Below, piece after piece: positions 33,430-44,221 of a stretch of DNA of 64,000 nucleotides (position 1 is its first letter; every line of letters starts with the position of its first letter). Position numbers and translations under genes: made by a program. This stretch comes from Phaseolus vulgaris (Eukaryota > Streptophyta > Magnoliopsida > Fabales > Fabaceae), in contig NC_023749.2 of the NCBI RefSeq assembly GCF_000499845.2, positions 19,883,818 through 19,947,817 on the forward strand, read 5' to 3'. Below the pieces are notes generated by a model. It was not told where the DNA came from, did no database searches, and saw only the letters and a list, made by a program, of their open reading frames with translations.

Positions 33430-34402
33430 ACAACAAGGAGGGAGTTACTCCTGGGCGTTGATCAGCTGCCCATCAATGACTCTCTTTGTCAATCCCATTT
33501 GAGATAGGTCCACCCCAGGATGAATGCAGGAAACTTGGGCCATGGCATCCTCAAACCCAACACCATAAGCCCTAATAACATCGTCGGTAAGCTCCTCCTT
33601 GATCTGGTTGAAGAGTTCGTCCTTGCGGACTAGCTCTCCCTCTAGCTGGGCAAGTCACACCTCCTGTTGGGTCGTCCTTTCCTCCAGCCTGGCCATTTTA
33701 GCTTGCGACTCCTCGGCTTTCTCACGCAAGTCGATGACCCAGTTTTGGAGAGGCAAAATCTTCGCATGAGAACTTAGGGCCTCCTGAGATTTCTCAAACA
33801 GAAGCCTCTTAGTCTCCTTGTCAGTTTTGCGAAGGTCTGCCAACTCCAGGTACAGTGCGGTTTCACGTTGAGTGAGCTTCTTGATCTGGAGAGGGTCTTG
33901 ACTTGCTGCCTCCCTCAGTTTCAACACCTCAACTCTAAGTTCCTGCACTTGGGTCGTGGCACGACTGGATGTAACGAGGAAAGCCCCAAGGCCTTTAGCT
34001 GCATGCCCTTGTAGGGGGTCTTCACTCAGGCTTTCCATCACCTCCCGGTCTTGAAAGGACTGAAAGGCCTCCTGGAGAAAGGCGGGCAGTTCAGTAACGG
34101 GAGGAGCACCAGAGTCATCTCCAGGGGCACTCTCCCTCTCCGCCTTCTTGTGCCACCATGTCACGAGGAGAAGAGGCGCTTTGAGGGTTTTCTCTGAAGG
34201 AGGGGGCGCGACCATCTGAGGTTGAGTACGCTGGGACCGCGACATCAGCACCCCTTTTCCTCTTGAAGACGAGGCCAAAGCAGGTGTCCTCGTCCTCAGA
34301 GGCAGTGGCCTCAACTAACCCCTTCTGCCTAAGATCCGCAGGGGCTAGAGCATAAGAGCTTGGGGCAGAAAGGGGCGCAGGAGGGGCATCAGCAGGGGTC
34401 AA
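33430..34402 (-). pseudogene. Element F antisense coiled-coil exon
   Basis: The frame on the minus strand reads from 34402 (MTPADAPPAPLSAPSSYALA) through a frameshift into MSRSQRTQPQMVAPP. Heptad-rich sequence follows (VQELRVEVLKLREA, ALYLELADLRKTDKETKRLL). A TGA near 33655 interrupts it, after which the family C-terminus is still visible (YGVGFEDAMAQ, CIHPGVDLS, VIDGQLI). The PF04195 exon is absent, removed by the deletion into the LTR. Confidence 0.72.
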
Positions 34403-34417
34403 GGCATCGACACCAGA

Positions 34418-34984
34418 TAAAGACTTAAGTCACGAGAGGATCATTCATGGGGTGTGTATGGTACATTCGGGTACGACACGAGCAAGTGTTCCTTGGAGGC
34501 GCTATGGCCCATTACGGTTAGGGTTTTCAGGGAAAGACTGCATGCATGGCACATGAATACTTAGGGCACCCACAGAATAGATGATTCCGCAGCGCTGGTA
34601 CGTGAGTAGGTACCTTGGCGGCTACGCTGTTAGGTTTATGCACTCTAGGAAAGGGAAGTCCCATTCGCCAGATTACGCTAAGATTGTGTGATAACGGCGC
34701 AAGGACATTCTCCCAGGAACCCTATGCCCACTAAGAGATGTGGGAGCATCATAGAAGTAATCCTAGATAAAACCTATAAACAGGGTGGTAAAAACCATAG
34801 CAAGGTACGTCGTTTCTAAGACGGAAACTGCTTTATACACATTATTGTTTCTTTATCCCTTACTGACTTGAGCGTTGGAGTGCAAACGGCTGTAAGGGCG
34901 CCCTTTTGTTCAACCTAGGAGGAGACAGGCGGGCCTGAAGCTACGGTTCGAGTCAACCGGCAACCGAGTCTACCGGCGAGAACA
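34418..34984 (+). repeat. Truncated 3' LTR of element F
   Basis: Collinear with about the last two thirds of E's LTR, from CTTAAGTCACGAG to CGAGAACA. The shared block at about 34864 is mutated (GAGCGTTGGAGTG). Confidence 0.8.
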
Positions 34985-35229
34985 ATAAGGGTTGAAGTTA
35001 GTGCATGCAATGTTAGGACGTTTGAGTTGGCAAGGGAATGAAATTAGCATGAACATAGTCTATGAGATCGAGCAGCCATGTGGAACATTATTGAACTATT
35101 CAAGCATGAGACGTTTTGATGATTTTGAGTGCCACTATTTAAGAATGCAAGTGCATAAGATTATGGGAAGTTGAAACGTTAGAATTAGAGGTAGCAATAG
35201 TATCCATATTGAAAATGGATGTAAAAAGA
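34985..35229. other. Right flank of element F
   Basis: About 245 bp of moderately AT-rich sequence outside the LTR elements. One 60-codon frame (34992-35174) resembles nothing I know. I see no clear feature. Confidence 0.4.
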
Positions 35230-37188
35230 TTTGTTTTTTTCAACAACAAGAAACAATAAATAATGAATCACTTAAAGGGTGATCCAATCCTTACACAGAA
35301 AATAGGAAGAAGAATATAGGACCTCACTCCCTAGCCTATCTCAAACTCCCAAAAAAATTACATACTTCTTACCCCAAAAACAACCAAAGAGACCTGTCAT
35401 TGGCAACAGTCAGTGTACATCATCACATTAAACTTTAAAATACATACAAACATAATCATCTCTCCAAAAGTAAATGACCTTTTTTTAATCCTCTTTACAA
35501 AAAGTACAACTCCTTAAAATTCTACAAACACAACAAATACAAAAAAAAAGTACATAACCTTTGCGCGACGCAATTACTCCTCCAAAGAGACATTATTTTA
35601 ATGTAAGGAGCAAATGCTCCTATTGCAAAACACACAACTTCTTCCTTCCTAAAACAAGGATTTAGCATTACATACCAAAGTAAAGGAAGCAAAACTATTT
35701 AATAGATTTCATAGATACCATGGGTTCTAAATACCAGTCAGAATAAGTGAACTCTGCATCTTTTTCTTTACTAGTAATCCAACCTCAAACTTTTCTTTGT
35801 GTAACCGCAAACACCTCTGTATGGTTTACTCTCTCATTCTTAAAGACACACTTTATCCGATGATTCCATATTTCTCCTACTATTGCTACCCAAATCCCCT
35901 CAGCATCAATGGAAAGCTTCCTTCATACCTACAGGCTTAAACAACATGAAAATGCATTTTTGCATCAGAATGATACACCGAGTAGAACCTAAGCCACTCA
36001 AAACAAAGACCTGATATTCTCCAGGAAATCTTACACTTGAAGAAAAGATGATTTACAGTTTCCTCTTCCTCACCTCATAATGGACAGAGATTACTTACCA
36101 GAACAATGCACGTCTCATAAGATTGTCCTTAGTAGCAATTGCATTAGTCAGCACCCTCCAAGCAGTAACTTGTACCGAAGGGAGAGTCTTTAACTTCCAA
36201 AACTTTGCAAGGAAATCCCCATTACCACCTTGCTCAACCCCTTTCAAATGATTATAAGTTGTCTTCACCGTGTAAACTGTAGACTTTGCATCCCTCCAAA
36301 TCCACTTATCAGCCATGCCATTACTCTCTTCCACTATTCTCTTATTATCCAACAACTGCAAAAGTTGTTCAGCTTGACTAGATTCCCAAGCAAAGAGAGC
36401 TTTTCTCCACCCCAGATTCCACGACTAACAATTATCGTTCCAAACACCAACTTGTGATAAAGTGTAACCAACATCTACTGAGACTGAAAACAGCCTAGGA
36501 AATTTTTGCTTTAAGGATTTGTTATCCACCCACTTATACTCCTGGAACATAATTTATTTTCCATCTCCTACTACTCACCTTCCTTTGTCTTAAAAAATGT
36601 TTCCCCAATCCTCTAAGTTCCAAAATTTCCTAAGATCCCTCCACCATAAAGAATCCTTATTGACATGTGATCTTAAATTCCTCCAACCGTCATACCTTGA
36701 AATTAAAATCTCCTTCCAGAAACCATTCTCTTGCAACATAAGTGTCCAAATCGACTTTCTCAAAAGAGCATTTTTAAACCTTTTTGTGTCTATAACCCCT
36801 AAACCTCATTTTTCTTTCGACTCACACACTTTACTCCATGCCACCCAAGTAATCTTCCTCTGAGCCCCAGCCCCATAAAAAGGTTCTTTTGTATCCTTTC
36901 CACTTCCTTCATCACAATTGTCAACTTACAATAGACCAACATGTACAATAACGGTAAGGAGGTAAGGACATATTTTATAAGACATAATCTACTAGCTAGG
37001 GAAAGGAATTTACCTTTCCATAAACCCAATTTACTCCGGAACTTACCAAACACCCCTTCCCGAAAAGCACGTCTCTTTTAAAGTCATAACACTCTGAGTA
37101 TCAACTTTACAAAGAAAGACAGTGTCATCCACATACTGCAACATACTCACATTTATCCTCCTTACCCCAACCGCAACGCCTTTTGTAC
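35230..37188 (-). pseudogene. LINE (non-LTR retrotransposon) ORF2 fragment
   Basis: Minus-strand, 5'-truncated plant LINE. From 37188 down: the catalytic stretch LQYVDDTVFLCKVD (about 37100-37142), then KFRSKLGLWKGKFLSLASRL, LIKYVLTSLPLLYM and a RIQKNLFMG segment (36799-37053). These are typical of the post-catalytic part of LINE reverse transcriptase. A zf-RVT region follows (DKWIWRDAKSTVYTVKTTYN, QVTAWRVLTNAIATKDNL, 36095-36361), then a frameshifted CPLCGEEEETVNHLFF-like finger near 36020-36080. The run ends at low coordinates with a poly(T) of the plus strand (35231-35240), the LINE's poly(A). It is cut at 37188 by LTR sequence. Several frameshifts make it a pseudogene. Confidence 0.8.
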
Positions 37189-38432
37189 TGTTCGGTTGAC
37201 CTGGGACGTCTTCGTGCGCAACCTCAACCGTCAGCTAGGGACTCCTTCCCACTGATTACCTGTGGATTCCTGCAAAGAAGGACAAAAGGGCGCCCTAGCG
37301 GCCATTTGCACTCCGACGCTCAAGTCAGCCAGCAAGAAACACCAAAAACTATGCACCTCCGTATCGGATCACCGCGTATGGCACTCGGAAGGTGGTAAAA
37401 AGGAAAACTGTGTCTAGTGTGTATTTTCTCGTTCTGGCAAAGATCTTTCCCCAGTCCCTTGTCCCTCACCTCAAGGCTCGAGCAAGCCCCCCGATACCCA
37501 TATAGGAAAGACCGTGGAGGGGGGCGACACCACGAGAGGTCTTAGTACCTCCGAACAGTAATAAAGAGAAGAGAAAGGTGGCTTCAAGGCCATATTCTCA
37601 GTACCAGTGAGGAGTAACCTGACTTGTGAAGTACCCACGCCACCTCTGGGAGACCCCTGGGACAGATACGACCCATGAGAGGGCCACGCCCAGGGGCGAA
37701 CCATGTGCGTGGTACGAGAGGAAACACTCCCAGGGCGAGTGACTAGAGGTTGGGGCGCATGAGTTGGCACCCAGAAAGTCACCCCCTTGCGCCAGATGCA
37801 TTTCAAGAAATGAGGGCTTGCACGATGGATTAACCCTAAGTTGGGTTACGGCGCTGAAGGGCCCTCCACGTAGAGTAGCGATCAAGTCAGAAGAACACGT
37901 GGCAGTAAGCACTGAAACATCAATGTTTCCCTGAAAGTTTGCTAAGGTATGCTTTAATTTAGTTTACGTTTCGAACGCTTCAAAGCACTTTAAACGCTTT
38001 AAATGCTTTGAACATTTTAAACGCGTTGAGCGTTTTTATACGCTTTGAATGCGCTTTAAGACGCTTTAAATGCTTTAGACGTTTAAAATGGGCTTTAGAC
38101 GTTTGAGACGGGGATCAAATCCAGTTTTCAGTTTTACACACACCGTAGTTGTTAGCTCGCGAACCCACTATACGCACAGGAAATTAGGGAGAAAATCAGT
38201 GACTCAGTTATTGGACCACCTTCAGAGCATCCATTCATGGTGTTCCGATACGGAGGTGTGTCCCCTTTGATGTTTCTCGCTAGCTGACTTGATCGTCGGA
38301 GTGCAAACGGTCGCGAGGGCGCCCCTCTGTTCACTTCTTTTCAGGTACTCACAGACGGTGCAGAACGAAGGTGCCCTAAGCTCGCGAGGATAAACCGCGC
38401 ACGAAGACGTCCCTGGTCAACCGGCGAGAACA
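37189..38432. repeat. Head-to-head composite of C-family LTR pieces, U5 ends outward
   Basis: 37189-37486 is the U5 side of the LTR in minus orientation (starts TGTTCGGTTGACC). At 37487 the sequence switches to plus orientation, about 180 bp inside the LTR (CCCGATACCCATATAGG), and runs to the U5 end CGAGAACA at 38432. Both outer borders are thus U5 ends. Flanks are TGTAC and GTCAA, so there is no target duplication. A long run of TTAAACGCTTTAAATGC-type repeats lies at about 37965-38110. Confidence 0.8.
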
Positions 38433-40102
38433 GTCAATATAAAGAATATGCTATTAAAAGTCTCTTTTTAGTAATACATACCATTTTCACTTAAAAAAGG
38501 AAGTTTGCCCTGCAAATTTTTTGAAAACACACCATCAATTTGATGTACATCAAGGTAGATAACCGAGACAACTTTTCTGCATTCGTTTTTATTTCCTTTG
38601 GGACCAATTAATGTTACGTACACTTTCACTGGTACAAGGAGAGCGTTTTTTTAATTTAAATATGTCATTTTGCTCCTTTCTTTCCCATCTAAACTAATTT
38701 GCCAATAATTGAAGGAGCTAATGAAGGACAAGCCCCTGTTGATTTGATCTTGTATTAACTTTGTTATTTTTTCCTTAGTGGAACTTCACTATCTTCCTCA
38801 AAAACCCAGAAAGAAGATATGTATCGATAGTGACCTTGTTTACTATTCAATGCAACTTATAGATTTTTATGCTAAATAATTTTTTATTTAGGCATTATTT
38901 GGTCTCTCTCACTCTTGCACTCTCTTTACATATGGTCCCTACCACTCTACAAAAGGGAACAATAATTAATACATGATTAAGGCCTAAAAATAAAGGAGAA
39001 AAAGAAGGAAAGGCCTAGTGCAGGTTTAGTATTAGGTTAAATGCATGGCAATTTCATAATCCATAATTGGTAGATTGAGGTTATAGTGGTGGTCAATTCC
39101 ATATCCCTAAGAACACAGTGCTTGCCTCTTCAGTCTCTAAGCATATTCAGAGACACATATCCAATTCACAATCATTTATATAATTCACTGTTGTTAAGTA
39201 AATTATTCTTATTATTGCTTGTATTAAATTTGGTGGGCCTTAAAGAAGATTAATTAACTTCCATAGAATCACGCTTGTATTTCTTGTTAATACAAATAAA
39301 ATAGAGTTTAATCGCCATATTGTTAAAGCTAAAAAAATTCTATTCAAAATTAATTATTGTTAGATAATTTTATGCTAACTTTTATACATAAAAAAAAATA
39401 TTACACGCATTGGTTTGTAAAAAACAATTGGATGAAATAAATGTTTTACACTATAAGTATATGACTAACTATTTTGGTTATAAAATAACATTATGAAGAG
39501 TTGTCCCATAAGTGATGGAGACTTTATTTTAATTAAATGGATCTTGTGCAATATATTACCTTAATTAATGTTGACCATAAAGGTATCAATCATACACAGC
39601 TCCTTAATTAGCACTCAATGCACCAGAGAGAAAGAGAGCTGGAGAAATAATGCGTGATATATTTATGCATTTACTTTTCAATCAAGCATAAAATATGCTA
39701 ATTAATCTCATTTTTCTATTCTTATTCACCCACTATGATATGAAGTTTAGTGTTGGATGAGTTCCTTAGATAAGTAATCTGTGAATCCATGAGTGTTTGT
39801 GCCAGATAGATCTTTAAAGGCACGATTGTTTTTGTTTACTTTTTAAGAAAATGTTTTTTCTCAAAATCAAAATGTTTAGATAAAATAATGTTTTTTTTTC
39901 ACGTAACTAGTGTAATATTTTTTTAAATTATGATTTTGGATAAAAAATATTTTTTTTAATGAAAATGGATAAATAGTATATCGGACAATTTTAGAGGGGA
40001 AATCATATTATATAGATACAACTTTAAACCAAAACTTTAAGTAAAATCATATTCATCCTATATATGATTGAGTGTAAAATTTAATAGAACTTAAGTAAGT
40101 CT
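38433..40102. other. AT-rich intergenic sequence
   Basis: About 1.7 kb of AT-rich DNA unlike the surrounding GC-rich LTR elements. I see no coding frame, RNA gene or repeat family member I can name. It may be older host intergenic DNA. Confidence 0.5.
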
Positions 40103-40495
40103 TGGTATAAGAAAATCATGAAATACATGAAATACAGATTAATTTTAGAGACAAAAAATAATTAGTTGCTATAATGACTAAATTAGAGACTATTTTAGAG
40201 ACTAAATTTTTTTTTTGTTTCTAAATTAGTTTTTATTATTGTTAAATAGTTTCTAAATTCTTATATAATTAGCAACCAAGGTTTTTTCTACCAAATTTAG
40301 ACTCTAAATAATTGGTAGTTAAAACCTTGGTAGCTAATTAGATACCAATTTAGAAACTATTTAACAATAATATAAACTAATTTAGAAACCAATTTTTTTT
40401 TTAGTTTCTAAAATTATCTCTAATTTAGTCACTATAGTAACTAATTATATTTTTATTTCTACAATTGATTTCTATTCCATGATTTTCTTGTAATG
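40103..40495. mobile_element. Foldback MITE-like element with CACTA-like ends
   Basis: About 390 bp whose right half is the inverted complement of the left half (ACTAAATTAGAGA, GTTTCTAAATT, AACCTTGGTAGCTAATTA and their complements). The right end reads GATTTTCTTGTAATG, the complement of CATTACAAGAAAATC. The left end is the imperfect partner GGTATAAGAAAATC. Ends of the form CACTACAAGAAAA are typical of plant CACTA-type elements. No clear 3-bp target duplication. Confidence 0.65.
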
Positions 40496-40638
40496 TTGAC
40501 TTTCTTTTAAATATATATTATTTGTGAAATTTATTATATTTTTAAATATATTATGATTCATATTGTTTGAAATGAAAAAAAATATTAAAATGCAGTTAAT
40601 AATAAAAAACACAATATACTTAAAAAAATAATCAACTT

Positions 40639-41826
40639 TGTTCCGTCCGGTTGACTGGGACGTCTTCGTGCGCGACCTCAACCGTCAGCTAGGGACTCCT
40701 TCCCACTGGTTACCTGCGGATTCCTGCAAAAAAGAGGACAAAGAGGCGCCCTAGCGGCCGTTTGCACTCCGACGCTCAAGTCAGCCAGCAAGAAACACCA
40801 AAACTGTGCACCTCCGTCTCTGAGCACCGCGTATGGCACTCTAAAGGTGGTAAAAAGAACTGTGTCTTGTGTGTGTGTTTTCTCCCTCTGGCAAAGATCT
40901 TTCCCCAGTCCCTTGTACGTAACCTCAAGGCTCGAGCAAGCAACTGGAGAGTTTCTGGTCAATTTGCCAAAAGTTCGAACCCCGTTCCCAACATTCTCAG
41001 CGCTATTTAAACTACCCACGCATTTAAAGCGCCTTAAAGCGCTTTTAATCACAAACGTAACGCGCTCAATTAAAGCGTCTAATTAGAAAACGTAGCGCAT
41101 TTAAGACGTTGAAATGCTTGGGAGCCATTATAGTACCTGAACGCTCGAAACGGAAACTGTATTGAATGACTTTAATTACCTAGCACCTGACTAAAGGGTG
41201 TTTCTATTTTGACCTAGCTGTCGTACACGTGGAGGGCCTCACGACGTCATGACCCCATCTGGGGGCGTTTCTGCCCATCTGGGGACGTTTCTACGTGTGA
41301 GTCCTCCTGCTTGGGAGTGCTACTGCGCTAGGGGTGACTTTTTGGGTGCCAACTCATGCCCCCAATCATCTAGTCACTCACTTTGAGAGCGTATCTGCCT
41401 TCCTCTTGTACCCTGCACCCGGCTACCCTGGGCGTGACCTTCCTCTTGAGTCGTATCTGTCCCAAAGGCGTCTCTGGGGCGGTAGGGGTACTTCACGAGT
41501 CAGGCTGCCCTACACTGGTGTTGTTACTATGGCCTTGAAGCCACCTTTCTCTCCTCTTTATTACTGTTCCCTGGTTATCCAGGGTTTGGGGCCTTCCCAC
41601 GGCGTCGCCCCCTCCATGGTCTTTCCTACCCATGGGTATCGGGGAGCAGCGTTGTGGTCACCTTGCCCTTGTGCCATTCCATCTTGGCGACACCCAGTTG
41701 GGCGGCGCCCTACTAGGCGACGCCTTACCTGGGCGACGCCTTACCTTGGCGACGCTTTGCGTTGACTTTGACCTTTACGTTGACTTTGACCTTGACTTTG
41801 TCAACGCCCGGATACGGGACGGTACA
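40639..41826 (-). repeat. 3' LTR of element C
   Basis: A 1188-bp LTR, read on the plus strand from TGTTCCGTCC to ACGGTACA. It has the shared block (about 40720-40784), a TTAAAGCGC-rich stretch (41020-41110), a TACCCATGGGTA hairpin (about 41628-41639) and GGCGACGCC repeats (about 41685-41755). Confidence 0.9.
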
Positions 41827-42548
41827 CAAGCCCCCCAGTCTTAAGCTGATGACTTGTCTTCAGCGAAAAGACTAAGGCTTCGCCCACGCCATCCACGTGG
41901 CACCTGGTGACGTGTCATTCTTGTTGACATAGCAACCTTGAAACCATTGACGTGACGCTCTCCGAACCCTTGGGGTGCTCTTAATGGTTGATTGGACATC
42001 CTTTGAAACGGGGAAAGCAACGCTTTTTGGGGCCACGCTTAATCGCGTGCCACGTGGTTCATCACGCGGTCATCCTTAAGAACCTCTTGCGCTCCCCTTA
42101 AGCGCCTAATCCTGCAACACGTGGCATCATCGCACGGTCACCATTTGTTGTCCCTCGCGCTCCTCGTAACGTTTAAGTTACCCAAACCCCGCGCTTGGAA
42201 CCACTGTTACATCCACTTCCTCTGCCCTTCCTCACTGTTCATCTTCTTCGAATCCCTTCTCTCGCGACCCCTGCCCTTTCGTGCTTCCGCTCTCCACGCC
42301 CTTCAACCCCCAAAGGTACGGTTTTTCCTCTCCTTGATGATTCCCTTTACTGCATGAACTGCCTGGGACTGTCCATGTTAATCCATTTCTTTGGATATCG
42401 TTTGTATGCTTCTTCGTTCCTCTCGTTCCTCTTTTCTCTCGTGTGGGTAGGGTTCTCCTAGGGTTCCTCCATTTTTTCCCTTTTTCTTCTCCCAACCCTC
42501 TTTCTCTGAACCCTTTCTTTTCTCTTTTGATCTTCAGCTCTTGCATCA
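41827..42548. other. Polypurine tract of C and leader of antisense gene 1
   Basis: On the minus strand GACTGGGGGGCTTG (complement of 41827-41840) is the polypurine tract. The remainder is the plus-strand leader of the first antisense gene. It is pyrimidine-rich, with a likely leader intron (donor AAAG/GTACGG near 42315, acceptor CTTCAG at 42533-42538). D has the same donor context at 59811-59820 and acceptor TCTCCAG near 60045. Confidence 0.6.
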
Positions 42549-44221
42549 ATGGCGAAAACTAAGACCACTGTGCCTCCCCCGCTCCCTAAGTCTTACTATA
42601 AAGGTGAGTATGACAAGCGCGATCCTATCGTCCTAGAAGGCTTTCCCCTATACTGGACGGATAAGCCCATAACCATGAAGGCCCTGGCTTGGGATGAGCT
42701 CGCCCCTGCCGATCGGGACGTGTGCAAAGCCTTGGCGGGGCTGGGGGTAGTCTTCGATACCGCCAAACTCATCGCAAACGAATTCAACGCCCATGGGCTC
42801 TCTACCTACTTTGGTATCTGCCCTTGATTATTTATACTGCCTTGGCTGTTGTGGTTATACGGATTCACTTGCTTGCTCGAACCCTTGTGGTTATCTGCGT
42901 GTGTCTGGCCATAGAACTCCCTTCTGCTTTATCTGAATTAATCTTTGCTCTGCTATTCTTTGCTGCTGCAGGTTCAGTGATGACTTCTTCGAGGCGACTC
43001 GCTCTTGCCAAATTTTTGAAGAAGGCAAAATCTGCCAAAGAGGGTGGAGACGCCGTCGCCTCTGACGTGCCCACCGTCGCTTCCCTGCCGACTCCTCCAC
43101 CGTCTGCTTCTCCTCCTCCCATTGTCGCAGTTCCCTTAGCCATGGCGTCGACCCCTGTCCCAGCACGCCCCAACAAAGGAAAAAGGGTGCTGGTGATAGA
43201 TTCTGATAGCGGAGACTCGGGCCCTGCCCTGGTTTCCCATAAGAGGAGGGCTACAGGCCTTCCTGCCTCGTCAGCCGCGTCTCCCGGTGGTGGGAGCTCT
43301 CTCAGGGACGATCCTCCAAGTGCTACATCACCTCCACCTCCACCAGCCCACGAGGAACGAGGAGAAAGGATTGACTTGGTTCCCGCGCTCTCGCTGTTGC
43401 ATCGTGACGCAACTGAGGCCTCGGGCTCCGCCCCTCCTGCACCAGTCCCTGCTTCGACTTCCCGCAAACCCCAAATTCCTCGCCCCGTCCATAGGGAGTT
43501 GACGCAGGGTTTCACCGAAGGAATGTCGCCAACTGATCCTCAAAAGGGGGGAGGCATGCCTTATTATATGGGGGCATTTCTGGTGGTGGCACTCAAGTGG
43601 CGCACCCAGGCTCGAAACGCTATCAAAGGGAGGGAGGCTCTCCGCAAGCTGAGACAAGAGGTGGGGGCGTTGAATGAGGAGAAACAAAACTGGGGGCTCA
43701 AGGAGGAAGCTTCCCAATCTTTGCTAAAACTGGCCCACGAGGGTAGGGAGGGGGCTGAGGCGTACGCGCGAGAACTGGAACAGGCGCTTGCCGATCAACT
43801 AGCCCAGCTCACCTCCTACCAAATCCAAAACATTGGCCTCCAAGAGGCGGCTCTTGCCTCCGAAGTGCAGCGAAGAAAACTTGAAGAGCTTGATGCTGCT
43901 TGGAGGCAGAAGCTAGGTGAGAGAGAGGTCGCCTTGGCTGCGAAGGTTGAAGCCTTGAGCCTTCTCCAAGCCGAGGCTAACAAGCTCCGCGTGGAGAAGG
44001 AATTTCTGGAGAAGCAATTGATATCCAAGGACTCTAGGGTTGCGGAACTAGAGGGGGAGGTCCAAGAAGTGACTGGGGAGATGGCGGGCGCGTTTGAAGA
44101 GGGCTTCCAAGAGGCTCTGACTCAGGCGTCCTGCGAGAACCCTGGCATCAATATTTCAAACTGCGACCCCACACACCATGTCGTCGACGGGAAGGTCGTG
44201 CCTATGGACTTGGATGACTGA
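42549..44221 (+). CDS. Element C antisense gene 1: coiled-coil protein with deleted PF04195 core
   Basis: Spliced as 42549-42813 and 42972-44221 this gives an open frame of about 504 residues. The 158-bp intron has GT...GCAG borders, and D has the same exon joint. Exon 1 has a short start (MAKTKTTVPPPLPK), then jumps to the end of the PF04195-like region (EGFPLYWT, ALAWDELAPADRDVCKALAG, YFG). The core of the domain is missing compared with D. Exon 2 begins GSVMTSSRRLALAKFLKKAK, has a Pro/Ser-rich acidic stretch and a long coiled coil (about residues 290-460). It ends in the family signature GFQEALTQASCENPG...HHVVDGKVVP and stops at 44219-44221. It is convergent to pol. Function unknown; a structural or regulatory partner of the particle is speculation. 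Confidence 0.75.

Larger units (their letters stand above)
30646..34984 (+). mobile_element. Element F: right part of a Tat-lineage element
   Basis: Begins with the end of pol at X2's right border, then the post-pol motif, a 155-bp repeat array, a nested solo LTR, a decayed antisense coiled-coil gene and a 3' LTR lacking its first part. It is the outermost layer of the nested stack. The antisense exon joins the middle of the LTR directly, so a deletion removed the PF04195 exon, the polypurine tract and the LTR start. Confidence 0.8.

Noticed and set aside
34992..35174. Possible host gene fragment right of element F
   Set aside because: Sixty codons, no recognised domain, no splice structure, and no second piece nearby.
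38433..40102. Host gene or RNA gene in the AT-rich stretch
   Set aside because: I found no tRNA-like cloverleaf, no long frame and no exon-like series.
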